Part shown: positions 52,004-60,817 of the stretch, piece by piece
Layout: every line of letters begins with the position of its first letter
Numbering within the stretch: the stretch's first letter is position 1
NCBI GenBank assembly: GCA_965230045.1
Contig: OZ245940.1
Coordinates: 4,340,001 to 4,404,000, forward strand
Direction of reading: 5' to 3'
Source of the DNA: G963662905 sp965230045
Lineage (GTDB): Bacteria > Bacteroidota > Bacteroidia > Bacteroidales > WRLA01
DNA length: 64,000 nt
The notes under the pieces: model-generated
The model's input: the letters and a program-made list of their open reading frames with translations, nothing else
Told to the model about the DNA's origin: nothing
Database searches by the model: none
Position numbers and translations under genes: made by a program

Positions 52004-52951
52004 ATGGAGGATTTTTATAACAATATGAGTTTATTTCAGCTTTTGTTAAAGTGGAAAAAACATCTGATTATCATTACGGCAGTTGCAGCGCTCGCTGGAG
52101 TGATCTTCTCCGGCCCTGCATTTATTACACCCAAATACAAATCAGATGCTGTTTTGTACCCTTCCAATATAGCCCCCTACTCTGAGGAAAGTGAAACAGA
52201 ACAAATGTTACAGATTATGCAATCGGGCGATATTCGTGATAATGTAATTGCAAAATTTGACCTCGGCAAACATTATGGGCTCAATCCGGACGACCCTCAT
52301 TATATGTCGTACCTGATCAATGAATTTAACGATCGCGTTAAAATCACAAAAACCCAGTACGAATCGGTTCAGATAGTTGCCATGGATCAGGACCCACAGA
52401 TGGCCTGCGATATTATTGATGCAATGATTGAGTTTTATAATGTCAAGATTAAAGAATTGCATGAAGAAAAATTCGGGGAAGTAGTTGTTATGTTCCAGGA
52501 GGCTCTGGATTTCAAGAAAAAAACATTGGACAGCCTGCGCAACCGTCAGCAGGAAATCAATCAAAAATACGGCCTGAACAATTTTGAACTCGATGCCAAT
52601 GAAATCATGCGTGGCTACCTCGGAACATCCGAAGGCCCTGCATCCCAGATTAACAAAAAGGCCGTAAAACAACTACGCGAAAATATGGGTTCAGTCGGTG
52701 CAGATCTTAAAATACTGGAAAGTTTGATTGAAGGAGAAGCTTTAAACTACTCCGATGTGAAAAAAGAATACGATATCGCTGTAATGAATTTCAACCGCAA
52801 ATACACCTACGCAAATATAATTACAGAGCCTTTCCCTGCTGATAAAAAGTCATATCCGGTACGCTGGCTCGTGCTTGTGCTGGCAGTGGCAGGCAGTCTC
52901 TTTTTCGAGATATTGGTTATCAGCATTATCGAAGCTTCAAAGAAAAAGTAA
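52004..52951 (+). CDS. Wzz-type chain-length determinant, copy 2
   Basis: The 315-residue paralogue of the previous gene has the same plan: first helix HLIIITAVAALAGVIF, coiled coil (KFGEVVVMFQEALDFKKKTL), and second helix after PADKKSYPVRWLVL. The ATG at 52004 is preferred over a TTG three codons upstream. It is 119 nt behind copy 1. Two Wzz proteins may set two modal lengths or form a hetero-oligomer. Confidence 0.88.
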   Translation: MEDFYNNMSLFQLLLKWKKHLIIITAVAALAGVIFSGPAFITPKYKSDAVLYPSNIAPYSEESETEQMLQIMQSGDIRDNVIAKFDLGKHYGLNPDDPHYMSYLINEFNDRVKITKTQYESVQIVAMDQDPQMACDIIDAMIEFYNVKIKELHEEKFGEVVVMFQEALDFKKKTLDSLRNRQQEINQKYGLNNFELDANEIMRGYLGTSEGPASQINKKAVKQLRENMGSVGADLKILESLIEGEALNYSDVKKEYDIAVMNFNRKYTYANIITEPFPADKKSYPVRWLVLVLAVAGSLFFEILVISIIEASKKK

Positions 52952-52972
52952 CATCCCGAAACGGCAACAATT

Positions 52973-54421
52973 TTGATTGAAAAATTCAAATTAAAATGGG
53001 TTTATATAATCAGCATACTGTTCATCATACTGAACAGCATACTGATTATTAAAGAAAACTATTGGGGCGCCATTGTACCGGTTGCATTGCTTATTGCATT
53101 GCTGTTTATGTTTTCTTTGGACACCATTTTATTGATTATCACTTTTTTCACTCCACTGGCAGTCAATTTCCGCGATTTTGATATGGGCTTTGGCATATCA
53201 CTGCCAACAGAACCTTTAATGGCCGGCGTATTGCTGCTGTTCTTCCTGAAAATTATATTTAAAAACGATTATGATTCAAGGCTGACGCGTCATCCGCTCA
53301 GTGTGGCGATTATCATAAATTTGGTTTGGATCTTCCTAACGAGCATAACAAGTGAATTGCCATTGGTTTCGTTTAAATTTATGCTGGCACGGCTCTGGTT
53401 TGTTGTCCCATTTTATTTTTTGGCAATCGTGCTCTTTAAGGACCGAAAAAATATCGACCGTTTTCTGTGGCTATACCTGATTCCCTTGATGATTGTCATT
53501 ATCTATACAATTGTGCAGCACGCCCTTTGGGGATTTAGCGAAAAAGCAGGGCACTGGGTCATGACACCGTTTTATAATGACCATACAGCCTATGGTGCCG
53601 CTTTGGCACTTTATGTCCCGGTTGCCATCACCTACCTTTTTGTAGATAATATAAGGAAAAGCACCCGTTTTTTTGTTCTGATAATTGTAGCTATCTTATT
53701 TTTGGCCGTTGTCCTGTCGTATAGCAGGGCTGCTTGGCTGAGCCTGACCGGGGCTTTGGGCGTTTGGGTTTTGGTATATTTCAAAATCAAATTTCGTTAT
53801 GTGCTGCTTACATTTGCCGGCTTATTGATATTTGTGGTAAGTTTCCAGCATCAATTGCTCAATCGGCTGGAGAAAAACAAGCAGGATTCATCCTCCGATT
53901 TCCTGGAGCATGTGGAGTCCATGACCAATATTTCTTCAGACGCATCAAACCTTGAACGTTTAAACCGCTGGTCGGCTGCTTTACGCATGTTTGAAGAACG
54001 TCCTTTCTGGGGATGGGGCCCGGGAACCTATCAATTTATGTATGCCCCATTCCAAACCAGCAGGGAAAAAACAATAATCAGTACAAATGCAGGAGATATG
54101 GGCAATGCCCACAGCGAATACATCGGCCCGCTGTCCGAAAGTGGTGTATTGGGCTTGCTTACTCTGCTGGGCATCCTTATCACCGGATTGATCATAGCCT
54201 TTCGGAACAATAAATATCTGACCGATCCAAACCTGAAAAAAATAAATCTGGGCGTAACGCTGGGCATGATCACTTATTTACTGCACGGGTTCCTGAACAA
54301 TTTTCTTGATTCAGACAAAGCTTCAGTACCCTTTTGGGGATTTTGGGCCATCATCGTGGCTATAAACTTTTATCACGTTAAGAAGAAGGATGCGCTCATC
54401 GGGAAAGACAGCCCGGAATAA
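52973..54421 (+). CDS. O-antigen ligase/polymerase family protein
   Basis: The 482-residue inner-membrane protein has about 12 helices. The Wzy_C/WaaL domain is seen at SYSRAAWLSLTGALGVW (about 255-271) and WGWGPGTYQFMY (about 345-356), with a large loop between. It either polymerises or ligates surface polysaccharide. The only plausible start is TTG at 52973, since the first in-frame ATG is far inside a helix. It is 21 nt after the second Wzz gene, so likely co-transcribed. Confidence 0.88.
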   Translation: MIEKFKLKWVYIISILFIILNSILIIKENYWGAIVPVALLIALLFMFSLDTILLIITFFTPLAVNFRDFDMGFGISLPTEPLMAGVLLLFFLKIIFKNDYDSRLTRHPLSVAIIINLVWIFLTSITSELPLVSFKFMLARLWFVVPFYFLAIVLFKDRKNIDRFLWLYLIPLMIVIIYTIVQHALWGFSEKAGHWVMTPFYNDHTAYGAALALYVPVAITYLFVDNIRKSTRFFVLIIVAILFLAVVLSYSRAAWLSLTGALGVWVLVYFKIKFRYVLLTFAGLLIFVVSFQHQLLNRLEKNKQDSSSDFLEHVESMTNISSDASNLERLNRWSAALRMFEERPFWGWGPGTYQFMYAPFQTSREKTIISTNAGDMGNAHSEYIGPLSESGVLGLLTLLGILITGLIIAFRNNKYLTDPNLKKINLGVTLGMITYLLHGFLNNFLDSDKASVPFWGFWAIIVAINFYHVKKKDALIGKDSPE

Positions 54422-54455
54422 AAATTTATCGTAATTTTGGTTGAAATAAGGTTTT

Positions 54456-54980
54456 ATGAATCTACGAACAGGCCATATCATCATCGGCTTACTCATTCTG
54501 ATTTTTACAAGTATCAGTTATTCCTGCAGGGTTAGCTATTCATTTACAGGAGCTTCTATACCGCCAGAAGCAAAAACTGTGTCCATTCAATATTTTGAAA
54601 ACAACGCCCCTTTGGTTATGCCCACATTGAGCCAGGTAATAACCGACAAACTTGTTCAGCGCTTTCAAAACCAAACAAGCCTTGATATGGTAAACCGTAA
54701 CGGCGACTTGCAGTTCAGTGGAGCCATTGTAAGCTACGAACCGGCACAACCCGTTGCTATCCAAGGAAATGAAACGGCAGCAATGAACCGTATGACGATA
54801 AAGGTAAAAGTTAAATTCACGAACCTTTTTGATGAAACAGCTGATTTTGAAACCACATTCTCTCAATATTCTGAGTACAACTCCAGCACTAATTTAAGCT
54901 CAATACAAGATCAATTGATCGAAGAAATTTGCGAAGCCCTGGTAGATGACATTTTCAATAAATCTGTAGTAAACTGGTAA
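54456..54980 (+). CDS. lptE: LptE-like LPS-assembly lipoprotein
   Basis: This is a 174-residue lipoprotein. The signal ends in ISYSC (C24), followed by VSYSFTGASIPPEAKTVSIQ, the usual Bacteroidota LptE start. The LptE fold is seen in QVITDKLVQRFQNQT (about 60-74) and GDLQFSGAIVSYEP. It pairs with LptD in the outer membrane to place LPS. It is 6 nt before a TPR gene and followed by secG, the usual arrangement lptE-TPR-secG-groES-groEL in this phylum. Confidence 0.9.
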   Translation: MNLRTGHIIIGLLILIFTSISYSCRVSYSFTGASIPPEAKTVSIQYFENNAPLVMPTLSQVITDKLVQRFQNQTSLDMVNRNGDLQFSGAIVSYEPAQPVAIQGNETAAMNRMTIKVKVKFTNLFDETADFETTFSQYSEYNSSTNLSSIQDQLIEEICEALVDDIFNKSVVNW

Positions 54981-54986
54981 TTTAAA

Positions 54987-56099
54987 ATGAACAAGCAACT
55001 ATTCAATGAAGCAATAAGCCGGAAAGAAGCCCTTCTCAAAGTTTCTGAAAATGAGTTGCGTGAAATTTGTTCTGAATTCCCCTATTTTTCGCTTGCACGG
55101 ACTTTGCTTACCGGTCACTATTTTCTTAAGGATCATTTCCAGTTTGAAAACAGCCTAAAAATTGCTGCCAGTCAGGTTAATAGCCGCATTTCGATCAAAA
55201 ATTACATGAACAGCCTGATTAGGGATAAAGCTGACAATGAACTGGCCAGCGATTCTGTTGTCGCAATAAAAGAAACTCCACCTACAGAATCATCTGAAAT
55301 AGAAGCAAGTACAGCACTAAAAGATGAAGCAAAAACCGACATCGCAAATAGTGCGCCTTCAAAAATCCAGCTTCCCGATTCAGATAGTATTAACCCTGGC
55401 CCGGCTGGGGAGATAAAGAATAATACACCGAAGCCATCCAATGAGCTTAGGTTTGCTGAAGAACCTCCTCAAGACACACAAAAAGAATCAAAAGAAGCAT
55501 CCGAACCAACATATATTAGCAGGGGAAATCCTGTCATATCTCCTGTCGGATTGCCCGGTAATAAAACGACGCCGCATACAAAAAAGCAGAAACCGGATTT
55601 CAGGGAGCATAAGAAACAGCATTCGGAATTTATCAGCAACGGAATTAAACCCTATCAACGCAAAAAAAGCCGCGAAGAATTACTTGCTGTGATCAATAAA
55701 CGCTTAGAGCAGATTAAAAAGGAAAAAAGACATTCTAAATCAGGCCGGACAATAAAAACAACTTATCCCGGCTACTCTATCGACGATTTAGCTGAAAAAG
55801 CAACTCCTCAGGCAAATGAAACGAGCAGTCCGCTTAATAAAAAACTGGAACTCATCGACCGTTTTATAGAGCAAGATCCATCAATCAGTAAACCCAAGCA
55901 GGAATTTTTTCAAACGGATAAGCAATCGGAACGAAGCGGACAGTTTGCCGATGAAGTTATTTCGGAGACTCTGGCAAATATCCTGGCAAAGCAAGGCCAT
56001 CTGGAAAAAGCAGTTGAGATGTACCAAAAATTAATTTTGAAATTTCCGGAAAAAAGTAGTTACTTTGCAGCCCTGATAAAAAAAATTAAAAATTCATAA
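54987..56099 (+). CDS. Low-complexity protein with C-terminal TPR
   Basis: This is a 370-residue protein. The conserved N-terminal part (NKQLFNEAISRKEALLKVSE, LLTGHYFLKDHFQFENSLKI) is followed by a long polar linker (about 90-280) and one TPR-like motif at the end (LAKQGHLEKAVEMYQKLILK). It is typically found between lptE and secG in Bacteroidota; its function is unknown. The spacing to secG is 12 nt. Confidence 0.8.
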   Translation: MNKQLFNEAISRKEALLKVSENELREICSEFPYFSLARTLLTGHYFLKDHFQFENSLKIAASQVNSRISIKNYMNSLIRDKADNELASDSVVAIKETPPTESSEIEASTALKDEAKTDIANSAPSKIQLPDSDSINPGPAGEIKNNTPKPSNELRFAEEPPQDTQKESKEASEPTYISRGNPVISPVGLPGNKTTPHTKKQKPDFREHKKQHSEFISNGIKPYQRKKSREELLAVINKRLEQIKKEKRHSKSGRTIKTTYPGYSIDDLAEKATPQANETSSPLNKKLELIDRFIEQDPSISKPKQEFFQTDKQSERSGQFADEVISETLANILAKQGHLEKAVEMYQKLILKFPEKSSYFAALIKKIKNS

Positions 56100-56111
56100 A
56101 CTAATTTTACA

Positions 56112-56459
56112 ATGGGCGCTTATATTTTTATTTCGGTACTTATCCTGATTACCTGTTTCCTGCTCATACTTGTAGTCGTTGTTCAAAACTCTAAAGGTGG
56201 CGGATTGGCATCTAATTTTGCCAGCCAGAATCAATACATGGGCGTTCGGAAAACAGCCGATTTTCTTGAAAAATCGACATGGGGTCTTGCCATAGCACTT
56301 TTAGTTCTCAGCTTATTCAGTATTTTTGTAATTCCTCGCAACCAAAGTTTTGAAGGAAGTGTTGAAAGCCAGGAACTTCGTCAAATTCAGCAAAACGCCC
56401 AGGAGCAAACGCCTCAACCTATTGAAGGTTTTCAGGCTCCTCCTCCACAAGAAGACTAA
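56112..56459 (+). CDS. secG: Preprotein translocase subunit SecG
   Basis: The 115-residue protein has two membrane helices (about 3-23 and 55-75) around the SecG signature VVVQNSKGGGLASNFASQNQ. The C-terminal tail is polar (EQTPQPIEGFQAPPPQED). It aids SecYEG-mediated export. It is the last gene of the lptE-TPR-secG unit, followed by a terminator. Confidence 0.95.
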   Translation: MGAYIFISVLILITCFLLILVVVVQNSKGGGLASNFASQNQYMGVRKTADFLEKSTWGLAIALLVLSLFSIFVIPRNQSFEGSVESQELRQIQQNAQEQTPQPIEGFQAPPPQED

Positions 56460-56490
56460 ACTGCTGGCTTAATTGTCAGTCATAACATAA

Positions 56491-56527
56491 AAATGTCAGA
56501 ATGCTGTGCCATTCTGACATTTTTTGT
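56491..56527 (+). terminator. Terminator after secG
   Basis: AAATGTCAGAATG and CATTCTGACATTT form a 13-bp perfect stem with a CTGTGC-like loop followed by a T-run (TTTTGTTTTT). Confidence 0.9.
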
Positions 56528-56644
56528 TTTTAGTCGTTTCCAATGGCAGTTATTAAGCCATTAAAACAACAAACCAACTACCAGACATCTCAATTACAGT
56601 TATTTAAGAAGATTCACCTATAAAAAATCCGATACGAATTAGTG

Positions 56645-56783
56645 TTGTCCATAGAGTGTGGTTTCTCGTTCAGAATGTTCGAGGCTGAGGTATTTTAGGT
56701 ATTGAAAATAAGTAGCTTACTATTGCAAGTGACTGGTTTCAATACCGGGAATAAGGCTGAGATCGGACAATATGGACAGAAAC
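56645..56783. repeat. Foldback (MITE-like) repeat, copy 4
   Basis: Inner arms GGTATTGAAA (56698-56707) and TTTCAATACC (56737-56746) and outer sequences TTCAGAATGTTCGAGG and GCTGAGATCGGACA match the elements at 14903-15058 and 18151-18287. It fills the 410-nt space between the secG terminator and groES. No CIRCE element (TTAGCACTC/GAGTGCTAA) is visible there. Confidence 0.85.
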
Positions 56784-56869
56784 TAATTCTTTGTCATGCT
56801 ATGCTTTGGCATAGATTATGATATGGCAGGCCTGAAAATTTAACAAACCTATTAAAATTCATATAAACT

Positions 56870-57142
56870 ATGGCAAACGTAAAACCCTTAGCGGACAGAG
56901 TATTGATCGAGCCCGCAATGGCCGAAGAAAAAACTGCTTCAGGCATTATCATTCCTGACACTGCAAAAGAAAAACCGCAGAGAGGAACAGTCGTAGCGGT
57001 AGGTAACGGAAAAAAAGACGAACCGCTCACCGTAAAAGAAGGTGATGTTGTGCTGTATGGCAAATATGCCGGTACAGAAATCACAGTGGATGGCAAAGAT
57101 TACCTGATCATGAAAGAATCTGACGTTCTGGCAATCATCTAA
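56870..57142 (+). CDS. groES: Co-chaperonin GroES
   Basis: The 90-residue co-chaperonin forms the heptameric lid of GroEL. It has KPLADRVLIEPAMAEEKTAS with the mobile loop TASGIIIPDTAKEKPQRG and ends YLIMKESDVLAII. The length is usual. It lies 47 nt before groEL. Confidence 0.98.
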   Translation: MANVKPLADRVLIEPAMAEEKTASGIIIPDTAKEKPQRGTVVAVGNGKKDEPLTVKEGDVVLYGKYAGTEITVDGKDYLIMKESDVLAII

Positions 57143-57189
57143 TCAATTCATTTCAAACAGATTATTAATTAAAACAAATACAAAAAATC

Positions 57190-58836
57190 ATGGCAAAAGA
57201 CATTATTTTCAATCTCGACGCCAGAGATGCACTCAAACGTGGTGTTGATCAACTCTCTGACGCGGTAAAAGTAACCCTCGGACCTAAAGGCCGCAACGTT
57301 ATTATCGAAAAAGCATTTGGTGCGCCAGCCGTTACAAAAGATGGCGTTACTGTTGCTAAAGAAGTTGAACTTGGCGACCCAATCGAAAATATGGGTGCTC
57401 AAATGGTGAAGGAAGTTGCTTCCAAAACCAATGATGTAGCTGGTGACGGTACGACAACCGCCACTGTTCTTGCTCAGGCAATCGTAAACACCGGCTTGAA
57501 AAACGTTACTGCCGGTGCAAACCCAATGGATCTGAAGCGAGGCATTGACAAAGCAGTTACTGCTGTTATTGAATCACTGAAAAATCAAACCAAAGAAGTA
57601 GGCGACAGCAACGAAAAAATCGAGCAGGTTGCAACTATTTCTGCCAATAACGACAGCACAATCGGTAAACTGATTGCTGAAGCTATGGGCAAAGTAAAAA
57701 AAGAAGGTGTTATCACAATCGAAGAAGCAAAAGGCATCGAGACTTACGTTGATGTTGTGGAAGGAATGCAATTCGACCGTGGCTACATCTCTCCTTATTT
57801 CGTAACTGATTCTGAAAAAATGGAAACAGTTTACGAAAGCCCACTCATCCTCATCTACGATAAGAAGATCAGTGTTATGAAAGACCTGCTTCCTGTTTTG
57901 GAAAAAGCAGCTCAAACAGGCCGCCCACTGGCAATAATCGCAGAAGACATTGAGGGTGAAGCTCTTGCAACACTTGTTGTTAACAAACTGCGAGGTTCCC
58001 TTAAAATTGCTGCCGTTAAAGCTCCCGGCTTTGGCGACCGCAGAAAAGAAATGCTCGAAGATATCGCTATCCTGACCGGTGGTACTGTAATCACTGAAGA
58101 TAAAGGCTACAAACTTGAGGATGCAACACTTGATATGCTCGGTGAAGCAGAAAAAATCAACATCGATAAAGAAAACACTACAATCGTAAACGGTAAAGGT
58201 GAAAAAGCAATGATCGATGGCCGTGTTAACCAAATCAAAGCGCAAATTGAAGTAACCACTTCAGATTACGATAAGGAAAAACTTCAGGAACGCCTTGCTA
58301 AACTTGCCGGCGGAGTTGCCGTAATTTATGTAGGCGCTGCCAGCGAAGTGGAGATGAAAGAGAAGAAAGACCGTTTCGACGATGCACTTAATGCAACACG
58401 CGCAGCAATCGAAGAAGGCATTATCCCCGGTGGCGGTACTGCTTTTATTCGTGCAATTGAAGCGATTAAGGATATTAAAGCAGAAAACGAAGACGAAAAA
58501 ACAGGTATTGCCATCATTCTGAGAGCGCTAGAAGAGCCACTCCGTCAGATTGTTGCCAATGCAGGCCTCGAAGGTTCAGTTATCGTTCAGAAAATCAAGG
58601 AAGGCAAAGGCGACTTTGGTTTCAATGCCCGCACTGAAAAGTACGAAAACCTTTTCGAAACAGGCGTTATTGATCCTACAAAAGTAACGCGCGTTGCACT
58701 CGAAAATGCTGCCAGCATTGCAGGAATGCTCCTGACAACTGAAACAGTTATTGCTGAGAACAAAGAAGACAAAGAAAGAGCTGCAGCCGCTGCTCCAGCA
58801 ATGCCTCCCGGAGGCGGAATGGGCGGTATGTACTAA
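57190..58836 (+). CDS. groEL: Chaperonin GroEL
   Basis: The 548-residue chaperonin has ATP-site motifs KVTLGPKGRNVIIEK and AGDGTTTATVLAQAI (about 85-99), and the C-terminal Gly/Met tail ends GGGMGGMY as in Bacteroidota. It folds cytosolic proteins with GroES. It is followed by a strong terminator. Confidence 0.99.
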   Translation: MAKDIIFNLDARDALKRGVDQLSDAVKVTLGPKGRNVIIEKAFGAPAVTKDGVTVAKEVELGDPIENMGAQMVKEVASKTNDVAGDGTTTATVLAQAIVNTGLKNVTAGANPMDLKRGIDKAVTAVIESLKNQTKEVGDSNEKIEQVATISANNDSTIGKLIAEAMGKVKKEGVITIEEAKGIETYVDVVEGMQFDRGYISPYFVTDSEKMETVYESPLILIYDKKISVMKDLLPVLEKAAQTGRPLAIIAEDIEGEALATLVVNKLRGSLKIAAVKAPGFGDRRKEMLEDIAILTGGTVITEDKGYKLEDATLDMLGEAEKINIDKENTTIVNGKGEKAMIDGRVNQIKAQIEVTTSDYDKEKLQERLAKLAGGVAVIYVGAASEVEMKEKKDRFDDALNATRAAIEEGIIPGGGTAFIRAIEAIKDIKAENEDEKTGIAIILRALEEPLRQIVANAGLEGSVIVQKIKEGKGDFGFNARTEKYENLFETGVIDPTKVTRVALENAASIAGMLLTTETVIAENKEDKERAAAAAPAMPPGGGMGGMY

Positions 58837-58855
58837 AATACAATTGCTTGAACTT

Positions 58856-58886
58856 AAAAGGCTGTCATTTCTGGCAGCCTTTTTTT
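58856..58886. terminator. Terminator between groEL and rlmH
   Basis: AAAAGGCTG and CAGCCTTTT (9-bp stem, 10-nt loop) are followed by a T-run on the plus strand; on the minus strand TTTT follows. It serves both convergent genes and overlaps the last codons of rlmH. Confidence 0.85.
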
Positions 58887-59358
58887 ATTCGTTATGGTAA
58901 GGCTCATTGCGAATAATGGTAAAAGCACGGTAAAGCTGCTCCAGAAAAATAAACCGGATCATTTGATGCGAAAACGTCATCTTTGAAAGCGATAGAAGCT
59001 TATTTGCCCTTGCCTTCACATCGGCGGAAAAGCCAAAAGCACCACCTATAACAAAAACAATTCGCCGAAAAGACTGATTTTGTTTTTGTTCAATATAAGC
59101 AGCAAACTCTTTTGAACTAAATCCCGCTCCATGCTCATCAAGTAAAACCACCAGGTCGTCGGGCTGAATTTGCTTGAGAAGAATATCCCCTTCTGCTTTC
59201 ATCATTTCAGAAGGGCTTAATGCCCCAACTTTTTTCAATCCGGGCAACATTTTGTATTCCAGCTTAGTATAATGTTTTAACCGACTCAGGTAATCCTCTT
59301 CTGCCTGCATCAGATATTTTACTTTGGTTTTGGCTATGCCGAGTAATAGAATTTTCAT
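58885..59358 (-). CDS. rlmH: 23S rRNA (pseudouridine-1915-N3) methyltransferase
   Basis: This 157-residue SPOUT-class methyltransferase acts on helix 69 of 23S rRNA. It starts MKILLLGIAKTKVKYLMQAE; the knot region has VFVIGGAFGFSADVKARANK, LSLSKMTFSHQMIRFIFLEQ and the C-terminal RNEPYHNE. The length and motif order are those of the family. Confidence 0.97.
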   Translation of the reverse strand: MKILLLGIAKTKVKYLMQAEEDYLSRLKHYTKLEYKMLPGLKKVGALSPSEMMKAEGDILLKQIQPDDLVVLLDEHGAGFSSKEFAAYIEQKQNQSFRRIVFVIGGAFGFSADVKARANKLLSLSKMTFSHQMIRFIFLEQLYRAFTIIRNEPYHNE

Positions 59359-59466
59359 AAAAATGCATTCTTCAAAAAATCAAACAAAAATACAGCCCTT
59401 TTATGAAAATGGCTTATTGTAAAAGGCACTAAGACCTAAATTTTAGGCTATAGTTTTTCCATTCTA

Positions 59467-59499
59467 TTGTGATTTCTGGAATGAATTTTACTAATTTTG
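59467..59499 (+). promoter_or_regulatory. Promoter of the DUF4783-nadC-yihY genes
   Basis: TTG (59467-59469), 22 nt, TAATTTTG (59492-59499) fit the Bacteroidota consensus with a slightly long spacer, about 58 nt before the start at 59558. Confidence 0.5.
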
Positions 59500-59557
59500 T
59501 TCAAAAGCCAAAAATTACGCATGATTTTTGATTTCGTATTCAAAAATATCATTCTTC

Positions 59558-59968
59558 ATGAAAACTTTTAAATCAATCATCATTCTCCTGAGCTGTTTTA
59601 TGGCAACGCTTGTAATGGCTCAGTCAGAATCAAATAACTCAAAAGCAGAAAAAGCTATTAGTCAGGCGATTAAGACATCAGATGCGCAAGCATTATCAAA
59701 TTATTTTTATACTAACATCGACCTGTCACTTCCCGATGCAAATGGTGTTTTCAGCAAAGACCAAAGCAGACAGTTATTAAAAAAGTTTTTCAGCAAACAT
59801 CAAGTGAGCAATTTCAAGGTAAAGCACAACGGAAGTTCACGAAAAGGGACATTTTTCACTATTGGCGACATTGATACGCCAAACGGAAAATTCAGCATCT
59901 ATTATTTAATGCGGCAAAAAGAGGACAAATACCTAATTCACCAATTCCAGATACAAACAGAAAACTAG
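59558..59968 (+). CDS. Secreted DUF4783 protein
   Basis: This 136-residue protein starts MKTFKSIIILLSCFMATLVM with the signal cleaved after AQ. The mature part (AISQAIKTSDAQALSNYFYT, FFSKHQVSNFKVKHNGSSRK) matches DUF4783, an NTF2-like fold of unknown role found in Bacteroidota. The upstream ATG in frame is ignored since it only adds a poor leader. It is 9 nt before nadC in the common DUF4783-nadC order. Confidence 0.9.
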   Translation: MKTFKSIIILLSCFMATLVMAQSESNNSKAEKAISQAIKTSDAQALSNYFYTNIDLSLPDANGVFSKDQSRQLLKKFFSKHQVSNFKVKHNGSSRKGTFFTIGDIDTPNGKFSIYYLMRQKEDKYLIHQFQIQTEN

Positions 59969-59977
59969 ACCAAAACC

Positions 59978-60817
59978 ATGACCATACCACAAATTATCTC
60001 AGAAGCACTTCTGGAGGATATCCGGGAAGGCGATCATACATCTTTGGCAACAATTCCGCCGGAATCGAAAGGCATCGCCGAACTAATAATCAAACAGGAA
60101 GGCATTTTAGCCGGTACTGAAGTAGCACGCGAGGTTTACCGTCAGGTTAATGACCTGGTAAAAGTGGAAATCCTGATTCCAGACGGATCGAAAGTAAAAC
60201 CCGGCGACATTGTAATGAGAATCAGCGGGCCATCAATGAGCATCCTTACGGGGGAACGGCTGGCGCTTAATTTTATACAACGCATGAGCGGGATTGCAAC
60301 TCAAACATATAAAATTGCAAAAAAACTGGCAGGCACAAAAGCCAAAATACTCGACACGCGCAAAACAACACCACTAATGCGCGAAATTGAAAAATATAGT
60401 GTACGCATGGGCGGTGGAGCCAATCACCGTTTCGGGCTGTTTGACCTCATTCTCATTAAAGACAACCATATTGATTTTGCCGGCGGTATAACACAGGCCA
60501 TCGATGCCACACACGAGTATCTCAAAAAAAATAATCTGGACATTAAAATAGAAATTGAAGTTCGTGATTTCAAAGAACTTAACGAAGTTTTAGCACGTGG
60601 CGGCGTTCATCGGGTTATGTTGGACAATTTTGATCCGGCTATGTTAAAAAAAGCGATTGACCTGATTGATGGCCGTTTTGAAACCGAAGCATCGGGCGGC
60701 ATTACTATGGAAACCATCAGGCCATTTGCAGAAACAGGAGTCGATTTTATTTCGGTTGGTGCGCTTACACACAAAATCATCAGTTTAGACATGAGCCTTT
60801 TAGCGATTCACGAATAA
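59978..60817 (+). CDS. nadC: Nicotinate-nucleotide diphosphorylase (carboxylating)
   Basis: This 279-residue quinolinate phosphoribosyltransferase makes nicotinate mononucleotide in NAD synthesis. Conserved parts are EDIREGDHTSLATIP, LDTRKTTPLMREIEKYSVRM, GGGANHRFGLFDLILIKDNH and VMLDNFDP. The stop abuts the start of the next gene. Confidence 0.97.
   Translation: MTIPQIISEALLEDIREGDHTSLATIPPESKGIAELIIKQEGILAGTEVAREVYRQVNDLVKVEILIPDGSKVKPGDIVMRISGPSMSILTGERLALNFIQRMSGIATQTYKIAKKLAGTKAKILDTRKTTPLMREIEKYSVRMGGGANHRFGLFDLILIKDNHIDFAGGITQAIDATHEYLKKNNLDIKIEIEVRDFKELNEVLARGGVHRVMLDNFDPAMLKKAIDLIDGRFETEASGGITMETIRPFAETGVDFISVGALTHKIISLDMSLLAIHE

Noticed and set aside
56790..56869. CIRCE/HrcA operator before groES
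   Set aside because: No TTAGCACTC...GAGTGCTAA pattern is present.
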